Under the pieces are notes generated by a model. The model saw nothing but the letters and a program-made list of their open reading frames with translations, was not told where the DNA came from and did not search any database. Positions 10,996-21,451 of a stretch of DNA of 64,000 bases are shown in pieces (within the stretch, counting starts at the first letter, position 1; each line of letters begins with the position of its first letter). Where the stretch lies: contig BQMF02000591.1 in NCBI GenBank assembly GCA_027922465.2, positions 124,001 through 188,000 on the forward strand, read 5' to 3'. Source of the DNA: Turritopsis dohrnii (lineage: Eukaryota > Cnidaria > Hydrozoa > Anthoathecata > Oceaniidae). A program made the position numbers and the translations under genes.

Positions 10996-12216
10996 ATGTC
11001 GAAGAGAACATTATTTGTGAACTGGGTTGGAATCAATGGCGCTGCTAAACACAAGAGAAAGTTGGTATTACGTGCAAACGATAGAAATATATACATCTGT
11101 CCTGTGCAAAATTGCCTACACGTTGGTTTTAAAAGCACACCCTCCATCATTATGGACTTCCTTAAAACTCTTGAAGAAGATTGGAAACTAAGTTGTTCGG
11201 CGTCGTTAAATTACTTAAAATCAATATCAGACATACTTGACTTTCGAAAAGCGAATGGTGTATCCGACAGCACATTACGTTGTTTTGCGGTCACCGAAGT
11301 TTACATACGACGTGGTAAAGAAAATCTGGGAAAGAGAAAGAGACTCGAGTATTCTCGCAACCTGGATTTGGAAACGCTCATTGCTCGAAACAGTTGTGCG
11401 ACTTTGGAGGAAATGGAAAACGTCATCCCATATCACATCAATCGTTTCCGAGATATCTTAAAAGAATGCAGAGATCAAGGAACAGTGTCGGCATCTCAAC
11501 TGGCGTTTGCAACGAGATTTATTGCTACGTATTTATTTGTTCGAGTTAAGTGCTCCAGACCAATGACCTATCAATACTTAACGATAGAAATGATTAATAA
11601 AGCAAAGACCAATGGAGGTTACATCGATCAAAAAGAATTTAAAACTGCCGAAAGATATCTATTTGACACTGTGATTCTCGATTCCGAAACTATGGAGATT
11701 CTCGATTTCTATATCCAGTTAGTACGACCGAAACTAAGTCCCAACTGCGACTATTTGCTCGTAACAAACAAGGGAAAGCAATACACCGCGTTCTCGTCAG
11801 CTATGAGCGTCCTCGTTCACGAAACTATTGGCAAATATATACATCCGACTCGCTATCGACAAATTGTGGAGACGGAAAGTGCGGAAAAACTGAACCAATC
11901 GGAAAGAGAAATCGTTTCACGTAACCAAAAGCACAGTTCTTACGTGGCCAAAGTAGCTTATCAAAAGAGTTTGTCAAGAGACGTTGCTTCACGCAGCAAA
12001 AAATGTATGGAGAAACTGGTTGGCGATAAACGAAAGGAAGTGAGTGCAGGCATGATGGATGTTTTAAGATCAATCAACAATACGGCTCGTACATTCGATC
12101 AGCAAGTACTCAATCAAGCAGAAACGATAATTTCACAGCCCTGCAGTATTTCATCTGAACGGGCTGTTGGCGAGGCTAACGACGACGACGATGTAACAAT
12201 AACGAATACCATCTAA
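10996..12216 (+). CDS. Tyrosine recombinase (Crypton-like or novel family)
   Basis: Uninterrupted 406-codon ORF starting at an ATG with A at -3. The catalytic set of tyrosine recombinases is visible: Arg in KCSRPMTYQYLT (residue 188), a beta-hairpin Lys in QKEFKTAERY (about 216), HPTR (His283, Arg286), His in KHSSY (313) and the nucleophile Tyr in KVAYQK (322). The Arg-to-Arg spacing (98) and His-to-Tyr spacing (9) fit the family. The N-terminus has a possible small zinc-binding motif YICPVQNCLH, and residues of about 75-165 would be the core-binding domain. The C-terminus is acidic (DDDD). Such enzymes cut and rejoin DNA through a 3'-phosphotyrosine. Metazoan carriers include Cryptons and DIRS elements; no RT is adjacent, so Crypton-like or host-domesticated are the options. 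Confidence 0.85.
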   Translation: MSKRTLFVNWVGINGAAKHKRKLVLRANDRNIYICPVQNCLHVGFKSTPSIIMDFLKTLEEDWKLSCSASLNYLKSISDILDFRKANGVSDSTLRCFAVTEVYIRRGKENLGKRKRLEYSRNLDLETLIARNSCATLEEMENVIPYHINRFRDILKECRDQGTVSASQLAFATRFIATYLFVRVKCSRPMTYQYLTIEMINKAKTNGGYIDQKEFKTAERYLFDTVILDSETMEILDFYIQLVRPKLSPNCDYLLVTNKGKQYTAFSSAMSVLVHETIGKYIHPTRYRQIVETESAEKLNQSEREIVSRNQKHSSYVAKVAYQKSLSRDVASRSKKCMEKLVGDKRKEVSAGMMDVLRSINNTARTFDQQVLNQAETIISQPCSISSERAVGEANDDDDVTITNTI

Positions 12217-12225
12217 CTTAGAAAG

Positions 12226-12527
12226 CGCTGCTACTACGGATTTGCATGTAGATCGAACACTTGTACCACTTATAAGTTGTGACGTGAATTTGAAGAAAGA
12301 AGTTGTAAATGATCAAACCAAAACGCGGGTAAAATTCACAAGGGAAAAGACGTTTGTTTGTGTAAAGGCATTGCCAAATATGGAAGGGATTTTGGACACT
12401 TATAATTAAAGATCCTGAATACTCTTTTCAATCGTGTCGTAACAAGGATACGCTGAGAATGCGCTCGGAATCCCAGGCATATAAACGTAACGCAGAAGAA
12501 TATTTGAAAAGTATTTTGGTTGTATGA
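12226..12527 (+). pseudogene. Frameshifted coding-like tail after the recombinase
   Basis: Directly after the recombinase stop, another frame stays open for about 61 codons (12226-12408; includes LVPLISCDVNLKKEVV). A different frame then continues to a TGA at about 12527 (includes DPEYSFQSCRNKDTLRMR). Residue composition is protein-like in both. This could be a C-terminal extension lost by frameshifts, a separate degraded ORF, or 3' UTR that happens to be open. There is no recognised domain. Confidence 0.35.
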
Positions 12528-12641
12528 AGCACATATATACTTTAGTTGAAAACTACTTTAAGTTAAAAATCTCAGCGATTGTTAATATTTGCTTCACCCT
12601 CAATTTCTCTTTTATGTAAACAAAATGGTTATTCTAGTTAT

Positions 12642-12808
12642 TTAGTTATGTTTCTCTTCAGATTCGCTGTAATTTGAAATATATTTTTCTAGCATTCCAT
12701 TAGCTTCTATAGGAACTAGATTATTCCAGTCTTTCCCCTGGTTTCCATTCGAACATTTAGGTTCGCTTTTATTTGAATCTAAAAGAAGGGGCTTGTTTGA
12801 AAGAGAAT
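12642..12808 (-). CDS. Possible terminal exon, unknown protein
   Basis: A strong acceptor (TTTATTTATTTAG, pyrimidine-rich) at 12809-12811 is followed on the minus strand by about 55 open codons ending in TAA at 12642. The peptide is hydrophilic, with a Ser/Glu-rich end (NYSESEEKHN). It lies just downstream of the interrupted ORF at 12879-17447, which also has acidic YSDSEE-type sequence, and may belong to the same gene. I see no matching donor. Function unknown. Confidence 0.3.
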
Positions 12809-13770
12809 CTAAATAAATAAAACAAATGTAAAAAAAGAAGCAGCGAAGAACTAAAATATAATTCAAGCCAGCATTAAGTCAAATCTCAATTATTTCAGCG
12901 TTGGCATTCATGGCAACATCGTTGGCGCTGACACTTTCGCCTTCCGCACCAAATAGGCCGTCGTCATCGGAATATTGCCACACATTTGGTATACGTTCAA
13001 CTGGACTTGGGGGCATGTTGAAATCTCCGCGAATGACTTTCAAAATCGTTTCTTCACTATCACTATACATTTCAATATGCACTGACAGTTTTAGCGGAGT
13101 CATTGCGACTCCTGAAAGGGAGTCATTGAGCAATGATAACCTAAGGGAGTAAATCAAATGATACAGAGAGCATCTTAAGGGAGTCATTTTGCTTTTAAGG
13201 GGTGTCAATTTCAATTCCCTTAAAATGACCACCTTGAAGGGAATCAATTTGACTCCTTTAAGTGATCATAAGTGAGGTAAGTTAAATGGCTCTTTAAGGG
13301 AGTCATTTTGATGCTCGTCGGAGAGTCAAATCGAAAAACAAAGCCACTTTTTCGCACGTTTTAAAAAATTTTACGTAAGCATATCTTAATGAGAGTCTCA
13401 GATGTCACATAACGGTATAAAAAATTTTACACCTTTAAACAATAAAGATACGGTTATTAACTCTTAACGGTACTTTCTTTGCTTTTTACTAAATAATTAT
13501 TCTTTTGTATAGATATTTTCCTATATAACCACAAAAATTGTAAACTTATTTAATGCGACCGTACGATCGCATTGAATAAAAAAAACATCTATAGCTAATT
13601 TATTAACTTCACTGGTTCACTGGTTTCATTGGTTACATATACATATTTCAAATAAGGAGATATGTAGTTGTACTATTCTTGGATTCCTTTCTTGACGAAA
13701 CTGAATGTGTCCGCGTGACTGACAGTTTCTTTCGTTTGTTTTCTTGTTCTTAAATAATCGGATATTAATA

Positions 13771-15916
13771 CACTGACAGTTTTAGCGGAGTCATTGCGAC
13801 TCCTGAAAGGGAGTCATTGAACAATGATAACCTAAGGGAGTAAATCAGATGATACAGAGAGCATCTTAAGGGAGTCATTTTGCTTTTAAGGGGTGTCAAT
13901 TTCAATTTCCTTAAAATGACCACCTTGAAGGGAATCAATTTGACTCCTTTAAGTGATCATAAGTGAGGTAAGTTAAATGGCTCTTTAAGGGAGTCATTTT
14001 GATGCTCGTCGGAGAGTCAAATCGAAAAACAAAGCTACTTTTTCGCATGTTTTAAAAAATTTTACGTAAGCAATTCTTAATGACAGTCTCAGATGTCACA
14101 TAACGGTATAAAAGATTTTACACCTTTAAACAATAAAGATACGGTTATTAACTCTTAACGGTACTTTCTTTGCTTTTTACTAAATAATTATTCTTTTGTA
14201 TAGATATTTCCCTATATAACCATAAAAATTTTACGATCGCATTGAATAAAAAAAACATCTATAGCTAATTTATTAACTTCACTGGTTCACTGGTTTCATT
14301 GGTTACATATACATATTTCATATAAGGAGATATGTAGTTGTACTATTCTTGGATTCCTTTCTTGACGAAACTGAATGTGTCCGCGTGACTGACAGTTTCT
14401 TTCGTTTGTTTTCTTGTTCTTAAATAATCGGATATTAATATTCTATATGATAAGTTAGCTTGCTTACTCCTTAAATTTCTTTTAAAGAACAACAAAACAC
14501 CGATGATGCCCACAAAACACGGTCGGCTATGCAGACAGTAACTAAATATGTTATAAGTACACTGTTTTTCTTTATCAGCCATAAACTTCAATTGAAAGTA
14601 TTTGGGGAAAAGCTAAATGATTTTGAATGATTAGCTACTATATTTTGATTACTTGTGACAGCTTTACTTTTTACAGTATACTACTTTTTCTTTAGATTCT
14701 TATTATGAAATTTTCCTGTCAATTTGATTGCTCTTATAAAACAGTCAATTACAAATGGCTCGTGCAATATTTTTGGAACTTTCATTCAATACAGGGCAGC
14801 TTCGCTATTCAATGCAATATTTCTGGATGTGTATTAAAATTCAAAAATCAAAAGAGCTGTGCAAAAACACCAAAGTTCAACATCAAGACTTGAAGTGACT
14901 TTTGGATATCAATGCAAGTGACAATAATCTTGCTGGTGATAGCAGTGATGATGAAGATGTTGATGATCAGTTTTTTGAGTTCGCACTGTATTATTGGTAT
15001 AGTTTCATTTGTAAACGTCATTATTCGGCTGTATGTGACGTAATTTTTGAAAAGTCATCTTATTTAATCTGCAATCCAAAATTCAATTTTTCTTTGTGTT
15101 TCTTTCTATTCTAACTATTTTCGAGACAAAATTGGTATTCATCTTGAATGAAATATTAATTAACACAAATTAGCGCCGTGAACTTTCTTCGTGGTTTTTC
15201 TTCATTCTCAGTCTACCTTTTGTTGAAAAGTGGGGGAGACAATCGAATTGTAATGCATAAAAAAGAAATATTGTATATCGTAGAAATTAAAAAACACGCA
15301 AAAAATATTTATTGTTATGAAATATCCAAGTTTGTATATAAGCTATTTGCGTTTTCATGAATGTTTTTGTATGTATGTATTCATAGTGCTTAGATGAAAA
15401 GATCAATACATGATTTCAAGTAAATGGCATTGTTTTCTTAATTATCTTGAGATCACCATGAAATCCGGGGGCAAGATCAGCAAGATGACTAAGCGTTGAG
15501 AAGTGCCTCAATATTATGATACTAGAATGGGAGTCATTTAATATTAACACATTATGCCCAGAAGGGCGTCATTTGATATCAGCGCAATGATGCTCTGAAG
15601 GGACTCATAGCGGATTGAAGCTCTTAAGGTGATCAAAAAATGACTCTTGTTTGAGCGTTAATTCAAAATGATACTCAAACGGGAATCACGAAATGAGAAT
15701 CGTAAGAGAATCATTTTCAAATGACTCCCTTTGGAGAGTCACAAATATCGTCATTTTTGAGAACTGAAAGGGAGTCATTCATGGTAATGAGAAGCTAAAG
15801 GGAGTAAAAAAAGATACTTGTAAAGGAGTCAAAATGACTCGCAAAAGGAGTCGCCACAGGCACTCTGAAATGACTCCCTTAGAGTTCTCATATTTACTCT
15901 ATTAAAATTGTCAGTG
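13771..15916. mobile_element. TIR element E1, nested in its sister E2
   Basis: Starts CACTGACAGTTTTAG and ends AAAATTGTCAGTG, 2146 bp, flanked by TA at 13769-13770 and 15917-15918. E1 itself carries the empty version of its own target (GATATTAATATTCTATATG near 14431), so the boundaries and TA duplication are read directly. It is in the same orientation as E2 and shares almost the whole sequence, including the GAGTCA subterminal repeats. Confidence 0.9.
14705..15114 (+). pseudogene. Damaged zinc-finger ORF in E1
   Basis: The first frame has a C2H2-like pattern: SCQFDC, about 12 residues, then WNFH, and a second pair CNISGC. The expected first His of finger 1 reads Tyr. The frame ends at a TGA near 14893. 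A second frame carries an acidic DSSDDEDVDDQ segment but is cut by a TGA just before it. Likely the N-terminal part of a larger transposase that is otherwise missing. Confidence 0.55.
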
Positions 15917-16182
15917 TATTCTATATGATAAGTTAGCTTGCTTACTCCTTAAATTTCTTTTAAAGAACAACAAAACACTGATGATGCCCACAAAACACGG
16001 TTGGCTATGTAGACAGTAACTAAATATGTTATAAGTACACTGTTTTTCTTTATCAGCCATAAACTTCAAATGAAAGTATTTGGGGAAAAGCTAAATGATT
16101 TTGAATGATTAGCTACTATATTTTGATTACTTGTGACAGCTTTACTTTTTACAGTATACTACTTTTTCTTTAGATTCTTATT

Positions 16183-16625
16183 ATGAAATTTTCCTGTCAA
16201 TTTGATTGCTCTTATAAAACAGTCAATTACAAATGGCTCGTGCAATGTTTTTGGAACTTTCATGCAATACAGGGCAGCTTCGCTATTCAATGCAATATTT
16301 CTGGATGTGTATTAAAATTCAAAAATCAAAACAGCTGTGCAAAAACACCAAAGTTCAACATCAAGACTTGAAGCGACTTTTGGATATCAATGCAAGTGAC
16401 AATAATCTTGCTGGTGATAGCAGTGATGATGAAGATGTTGATGATCAGTTTTTTGAGTTCGCACTGTATTACTGGTATAGTTTCATTTGTAAACGTCATT
16501 ATTCGGCTGTATGTGACGTAATTTTTGAAAAGTCATCTTATTTAATCTGCAATCCAAAATTCAATTTTTCTTTGTGTTTCTTTTTATTCTTACTATTTTC
16601 GAGACAAAATTGGTATTCATCTTGA
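16183..16625 (+). pseudogene. Damaged zinc-finger ORF in E2
   Basis: Same structure as the copy in E1, shifted by the E1 insertion. The first-finger His position reads Cys here. The overlapping second frame (16233-16625) is open through the acidic DSSDDEDVDDQ segment because the TGA of E1 is CGA here. Zinc-finger and acidic parts lie in different frames in both copies, so the parent of both was already frameshifted. Confidence 0.55.
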
Positions 16626-17396
16626 ATGAAATATTAATTAACACAAATTAGCGCCGTGAACTTTCTTCGTGGTTTTTCTTCATTCTCAGTCTACCTTTTG
16701 TTGAAAAGTGGGGGAGACAATCGAATTATAATGCATAAAAAAGATATATTGTATATCGTAGAAATTAAAAAACACGCAAAAGATATTTATCGTTATGAAA
16801 TATCCAAGTTTGTATATAAGCTATTTGGGTTTTCATGAATGTTTTTGTATGTATATATTCATAGTGTTTAGATGAAAAGATCAATACATGATTTCAAGTA
16901 AATGGCATTGTTTTCTTAATTATCTTGAGATCACCATGAAATCCGGGGGCAAGATCAGCAAGATGACTAAGCGTTGAGAAGTGTCTCAATATTATGATAC
17001 TAGAATGAGAGTCATTTAATATTAACACATTATGCCCAGAAGGGCGTCATTTGATATCAGCGCAATGATGCTCTGAAGGGACTCATAGCGGATTGAAGCT
17101 CTTAAGGTGATCAAAAAATGACTCTTGTTTGAGCGGTAATTCAAAATGATACTCAAACGGGAATCACGAAATGAGAATCGTAAGAGAGTCATTTTCAAAT
17201 GACTCCCTTTGGAGAGTCACAAATATCGTCATTTTTGAGAACTGAAAGGGAGTCATTCATGGTAATGAGAAGCTAAAGGGAGTAAAAAAAGATACTTGTA
17301 AGGGAGTCAAAATGACTCGCAAAAGGAGTCGCTACAGGCACTCTGAAATGACTCCCTTAGAGTTCTCATGTTGACTCTATTAAAATTGCCAGTGTG

Positions 17397-17577
17397 GTCG
17401 TCAAAAAATTCAAGCACTTGTGTATCAGTTAACACTTCGTCATTCATGATGGTTTAACAGTGATGAAGAAGAAATCGAAGGTGTCAAAGCGATAGTTTTA
17501 TCTACCTCAACAAACCCATTCCAATCAAAACATATAACAACACAAAGTGGACTTTTATTCCGGCTGCTACTAATGAC
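17397..17577. other. 5' flank of the split ORF
   Basis: Includes the ATG at 17447 on the minus strand and its upstream sequence. No TATA box or other feature recognised. Confidence 0.3.
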
Positions 17578-18640
17578 TTCACACATGCAATCCAAAGGGA
17601 CGCGACTGACGTATAACGAAAAAAAGGCAAGCGTTGCTAATAGTTTCCTAACGACACAAACTTCTAAAATGAAAGTTGAAGTGACCGGTGACGTAGAGCT
17701 AACATAAACTTTGAAAAATATAACTATTGAAATGGAAGCCCGCAGAAGCCTGTGGAAGCCCGTCCCTTTTACAAGAGTTTGACCAGAAGCCCGTCGTTTT
17801 TGATGAAATAAAAATATCGATCACAGCCTGGACACAACATACAAGTGGAAACAGGCTGCAACTAAATTAGAAATTCTGTCAAAAAGACGGGCTTCTGGGC
17901 TTCCAGTGAAAACCTTCATAAAACCACGGGGCTCTTACGGGCTTCCCACGGGCTTCCATTCAATAAGACGGGCTTCCCCATAATATGCCAATGTGTTGAT
18001 TTCCGCGCTATACTTAGACAATTTGAACGTCCTCTAATGACATGCGCAACAATGATAACGTCACACTGCAATCCAAAGAGACGTGACCGACATATAATAA
18101 AAGAGAGGCTCGTTTTCAAAACGAGGCAATCGTTGCTAATGGTTTCTTGACGATGCAAACTTCAAAACTGAATGTCAAGTTGAGCCATGACGTAGAGTTA
18201 ACATAATCAAATATAACTATTGGAATGGAAGCCCGTGGAAGCCCGTCCTTTTTACAAGAGTTTGACCAGAAGCCCAGAAGCCCGTCCTTTTTGAAGAAAT
18301 GCTAATATCGATCACAGCCTGGAAACAACATTCAAGTGGAAACAGGCTGCAACTAAATTAGAAATTCTGTCAAAAAGACGGGTTTCTGGGCTTCCAGTGA
18401 AAACCTTCATAAAACCACGGGGTTCTCACGGGCTTCCCACGGGGTTCCATTCAATAAAACGGGCTTCCACATTATATGGTCATTTTTCAATTTCTGCGCT
18501 ATCCTTAGTCATATTGAACGTCCCCTAATGACATGCGCAACAATGAATACGTCACACTGCAATCTAAAGAGACGTGACCGACATATAATGAAAGAGAGGC
18601 TCGTTTTCAGAACGAGGCAAGCGTTGCAAATGGTTTTAAG
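17578..18640. repeat. Tandem 490-bp repeat with GGAAGCCC foldbacks
   Basis: About 2.2 units of 480-490 bp. The landmark TGCAATCCAAAG or a variant occurs near 17585, 18065 and 18554. Each complete unit contains a foldback element of 226-229 bp (17732-17960 and 18225-18450) that begins ATGGAAGCCCG and ends CGGGCTTCCAT or a one-base variant. Inside, GAAGCCC and GGGCTTC recur in both orientations. No ORF. Confidence 0.85.
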
Positions 18641-18960
18641 GTGATATGTTTTCGAAGAAGGGGTGCCCAACAAATAGGATGGATTTCATCCTGTTTTCTA
18701 TCTGTTGTGTCATGAACCTTAATATGTGGCTGTTTCTAGATAATGTAGAGGTGATGTTTCCATACATTTTTCAATTCTTCGAACTTTTCCGTTATTCTTA
18801 TGTTACATTTTCGTCGCAGTTTTTTGTTGTTTTCTGTGACAGACGGATATTTTTGAAAAAATTTTAATCCCACAAAGACAACCTTTCAGATCACAACTTT
18901 TCGTAAATTTATTGTTGAATCAAATCTTAGCGCGAACGGATCATTAAAAAATCGACTAAC
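18641..18960. other. No gene seen
   Basis: AT-rich unique-looking sequence. A 73-codon plus-strand ORF at 18646 is hydrophobic and compositionally simple, and I do not call it. Confidence 0.4.
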
Positions 18961-19685
18961 TAAGCGTCCACTTATGCAAAATAAGTTCTTCGCAAATTAT
19001 TTTCGCAAAAATAATAAATTCCTGCTCTGGTGGACACATATTTGCGAAAGTAATCGCCTGTTATTCTCCAAAAAAAGTTGCCTAATTTTTTGCGAAATGA
19101 ATTGAAAATGTTTTCAATCAAAAAAATAAGTTCTTCGCCAAAAATAAAATAAAGTTTCAAAACATCTTTTTTTAAATCGTAATCACTTTAAAGTAAAGAT
19201 CGAAGGTGATCTAAAGTGTGTTGTAGTGTATATATGTGTGTATGATGTTAACTGAAAGTATGAGTAGAGAAGGCTTTGTTGGATATAACTCAATTAGAGG
19301 GACTAGCCGAATGCGTTTGGAAATACTCTTGTTTATTATGACAAAAATTCCAACCATTATAAGGATAGAACCATTGTCGAAAATGCGTGCGCAAATTTTG
19401 ACAAATAGCTTGGAAATGCGCATTGTATTCTATATTTCTCTGTAAATTTGTTGAACTCAAACTTCATGTTTTCTTTTTCTTTTCCTCGTCAGTTTCAAAG
19501 CAAGAGCATATAACATTTCGTTCTCACTATCCATGGCCGAAACGTAAATGAAAATGTTTCAAAAAATAAGTCCATTTGAGTGGACACACTACAACAGGTG
19601 TTTCTAAAATATTTTATGGCGACAGAAACATTTGCGTTTTGTCTATTTTGAGGAATTACTTCTGTCGTTTATAAGTGGGCACTTA
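18961..19685. mobile_element. TAAGTG TIR element, copy A (725 bp)
   Basis: Imperfect terminal inverted repeat TAAGCGTCCACTTAT / TAAGTGCCCACTTAT, with TTCTTCGC and GTGGACACA motifs repeated near both ends. A second copy sits at 33612-34836. No coding capacity seen. Superfamily not assigned. Confidence 0.75.
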
Positions 19686-20936
19686 CCTTAAAATCTAAGC
19701 AGACACTAGTAGCTTTCAGATAATGCGGGGAAAGACGAAGTGAGAAGATGCGAGCAGGATGTGGAAAGCATTAAAATGTCATACACATCACGATAAATAT
19801 GTGTAACTTGAAAGGTCTACGTGAATTCTATGGATCTGATGTTTAGATAGAGCCTGAAATCATGTAGGTAATCACATTGCAAAGCTCAGGCATAAGTTTT
19901 GGATTTAGTTTAATTGACAGCGCAGTATTGATTATTACTGGTGTGGTTTGTATATTGTGGATATGTTTTTGGTGTCCGAAGTTAGGAAGGATGTCCGAAG
20001 TTTAGAGCGATCGACAGTATACATATGTAGTCAGTCTCAAGTATTTACGGACAGACATCTTTAAGTAAAAATATAAAAATTTCCACCTTTATTTATTTCA
20101 AATATTTCACAGTAACCAGATTGTGATACTATATTTATATATCTCTCAAATGAGTTTCCACAAGGCAGAAAAAAGAAACCCATCTTCGGGAGACCAGTTT
20201 GCTAGATGCAAAGGGAATTTGTCGAGTGTCTGCATAGGGATGAATGTTTTGATGGTGAACTCCCTGCACGAGAGGATTAATTCGACTGGAAGTGCTACCA
20301 CAAGAATAGAATTAGGATAGAATAACTCATTAAGGAACACTTAGTCTTCCCTAAAGGTATGTGAGCTAAAGTAAAGAAAACATAACTTCAATCATTGGCA
20401 TATAAATAATATGCAACTTGCCTGAACTTTTCTTCCTCTTCGATAAATTTCTCTCCTTTCCCATTGGGATCATAGTTGTAAACGTCTTGATTCAATATGC
20501 TTCAATGTAATTGTAATGTAAATAAAACTAATTCGACTAATTTTTGGCCTTGGTGTTGACATAAAGTTTGAGCAGGAGCGTTTCGCTCCCAAGATGCCCT
20601 ACGTTACAATTAATGGTGGCGAAACGGCGCATTAAAAAGATTAGTTCATTTGTTTATTTGAGTGAAGTGAAACCTCTTTGCATTGCAACATATAATAGTT
20701 AATTACACACCAGCGGTATATCTACAAAAAATAAATGTTGTGCTTTGAACTTTCTTATTTTGAACTGAAAAACTGAAATTTAGCAATAACGGGCACTTAA
20801 ACAGGGCCTGAAGAACTGCGATCTTATTAATTGACTGACGGACTGACAGACAAGAGGATATGAAAGATCAGCTACATGACGGAGTTGACCAATGAGGTAC
20901 TCATTCTCTCGGTGTTAAGACACTTGGTAGCTGTAC
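19686..20936. repeat. Duplicated segment Y, copy A (left part)
   Basis: Matches 34837-35693 by eye, with indels: shared AAGCAGACACTAGTA, the GATGTTTAGATAGAGCCT stretch and the ACGGACTGACAGAC stretch. No supportable gene. A 65-codon ORF near 20123 is not preserved in the other copy. Confidence 0.7.
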
Positions 20937-20939
20937 TAC

Positions 20940-21451
20940 AGCTGGTTTCCTACTAGGCGGTTTAGAACACTATGTTTTTAAAACAATGGCCGCTGAATTA
21001 TCCGCTACGCGCGTTTTTATTTAATTTCCACTTGCAAAGGTAAGTTGAGCACACGTATAAAGAGAAAAAGTAAAGATTACACTATTATTTATACCAAAGG
21101 AAATATTTTTAAAATAAAAGCGTCAATGACATATAACCTAATAGCTTCAGGCAACTTTGCAGTATTACCAGATCTTAAATTGCACTGAGCATGTTTGTAG
21201 CCAAGCATATCTCACATGGTGTAGATGTAGACGTAGAAAGTTGTTGTTAAAGAAAAAGATGACTCTTTTTGCTGTTGTTATCACATACAAAAAAGTGCGT
21301 ATTACATTTTGATTGGTTGACGCTTTTAGAATACGCGTTGAAGTCGACTTTTAAAGACGCACTGAGCGGACCTCTATTGGCGGATTTCAGACTGAAAGAA
21401 CAATATCCCCCTCGCTCAGTGCCTTCTAAACGGCCTAGTGGAAAACCGGCT
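20940..21451. mobile_element. Harbinger-like MITE, copy A (512 bp)
   Basis: Starts AGCTGGTTTCCTACTAGGC and ends with the inverse of AGCCGGTTTTCCACTAGGC, flanked by TAC and TAA (one mismatch from a TAA duplication). It carries the uninterrupted sequence GTCGACTTTTAAAGACGC near 21340-21363, the empty site for the 11.6-kb Harbinger that hit the other copy. Confidence 0.8.

Larger units (their letters stand above)
13080..17394. mobile_element. TIR element E2, host of E1
   Basis: Ends are CACTGACAGTTTTAG at the left and the inverse of CACTGGCAATTTTAAT at the right, flanked by TG at 13078-13079 and 17395-17396. Without the nested E1 it is about 2.17 kb. Both subterminal regions are dense in GGGAGTCA and its complement TGACTCCC (13090-13330 and 16970-17370), presumably transposase-binding sites. 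The internal part encodes only a damaged zinc-finger fragment. Superfamily is uncertain: CACTG ends with a 2-bp duplication. Confidence 0.85.
12879..17447 (-). pseudogene. Small ORF split by the E2 transposon
   Basis: Two halves of one reading frame. The 5' half starts at the ATG at 17447 and runs into E2 at 17395. The 3' half resumes at 13077 and ends in TGA at 12879. The frames agree exactly if E2 (13080-17394) and one copy of the flanking TG dinucleotide are ignored, implying about 83 codons before the insertion. Sequence on the 3' side includes MYSDSEETILKVIRGDF and WQYSDDDG. It is acidic, with no recognised domain; it may be the first exon of a longer gene. Confidence 0.5.

Noticed and set aside
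20123..20320. 65-codon ORF in segment Y
   Set aside because: Not preserved in the paralogous copy and no recognisable domain.
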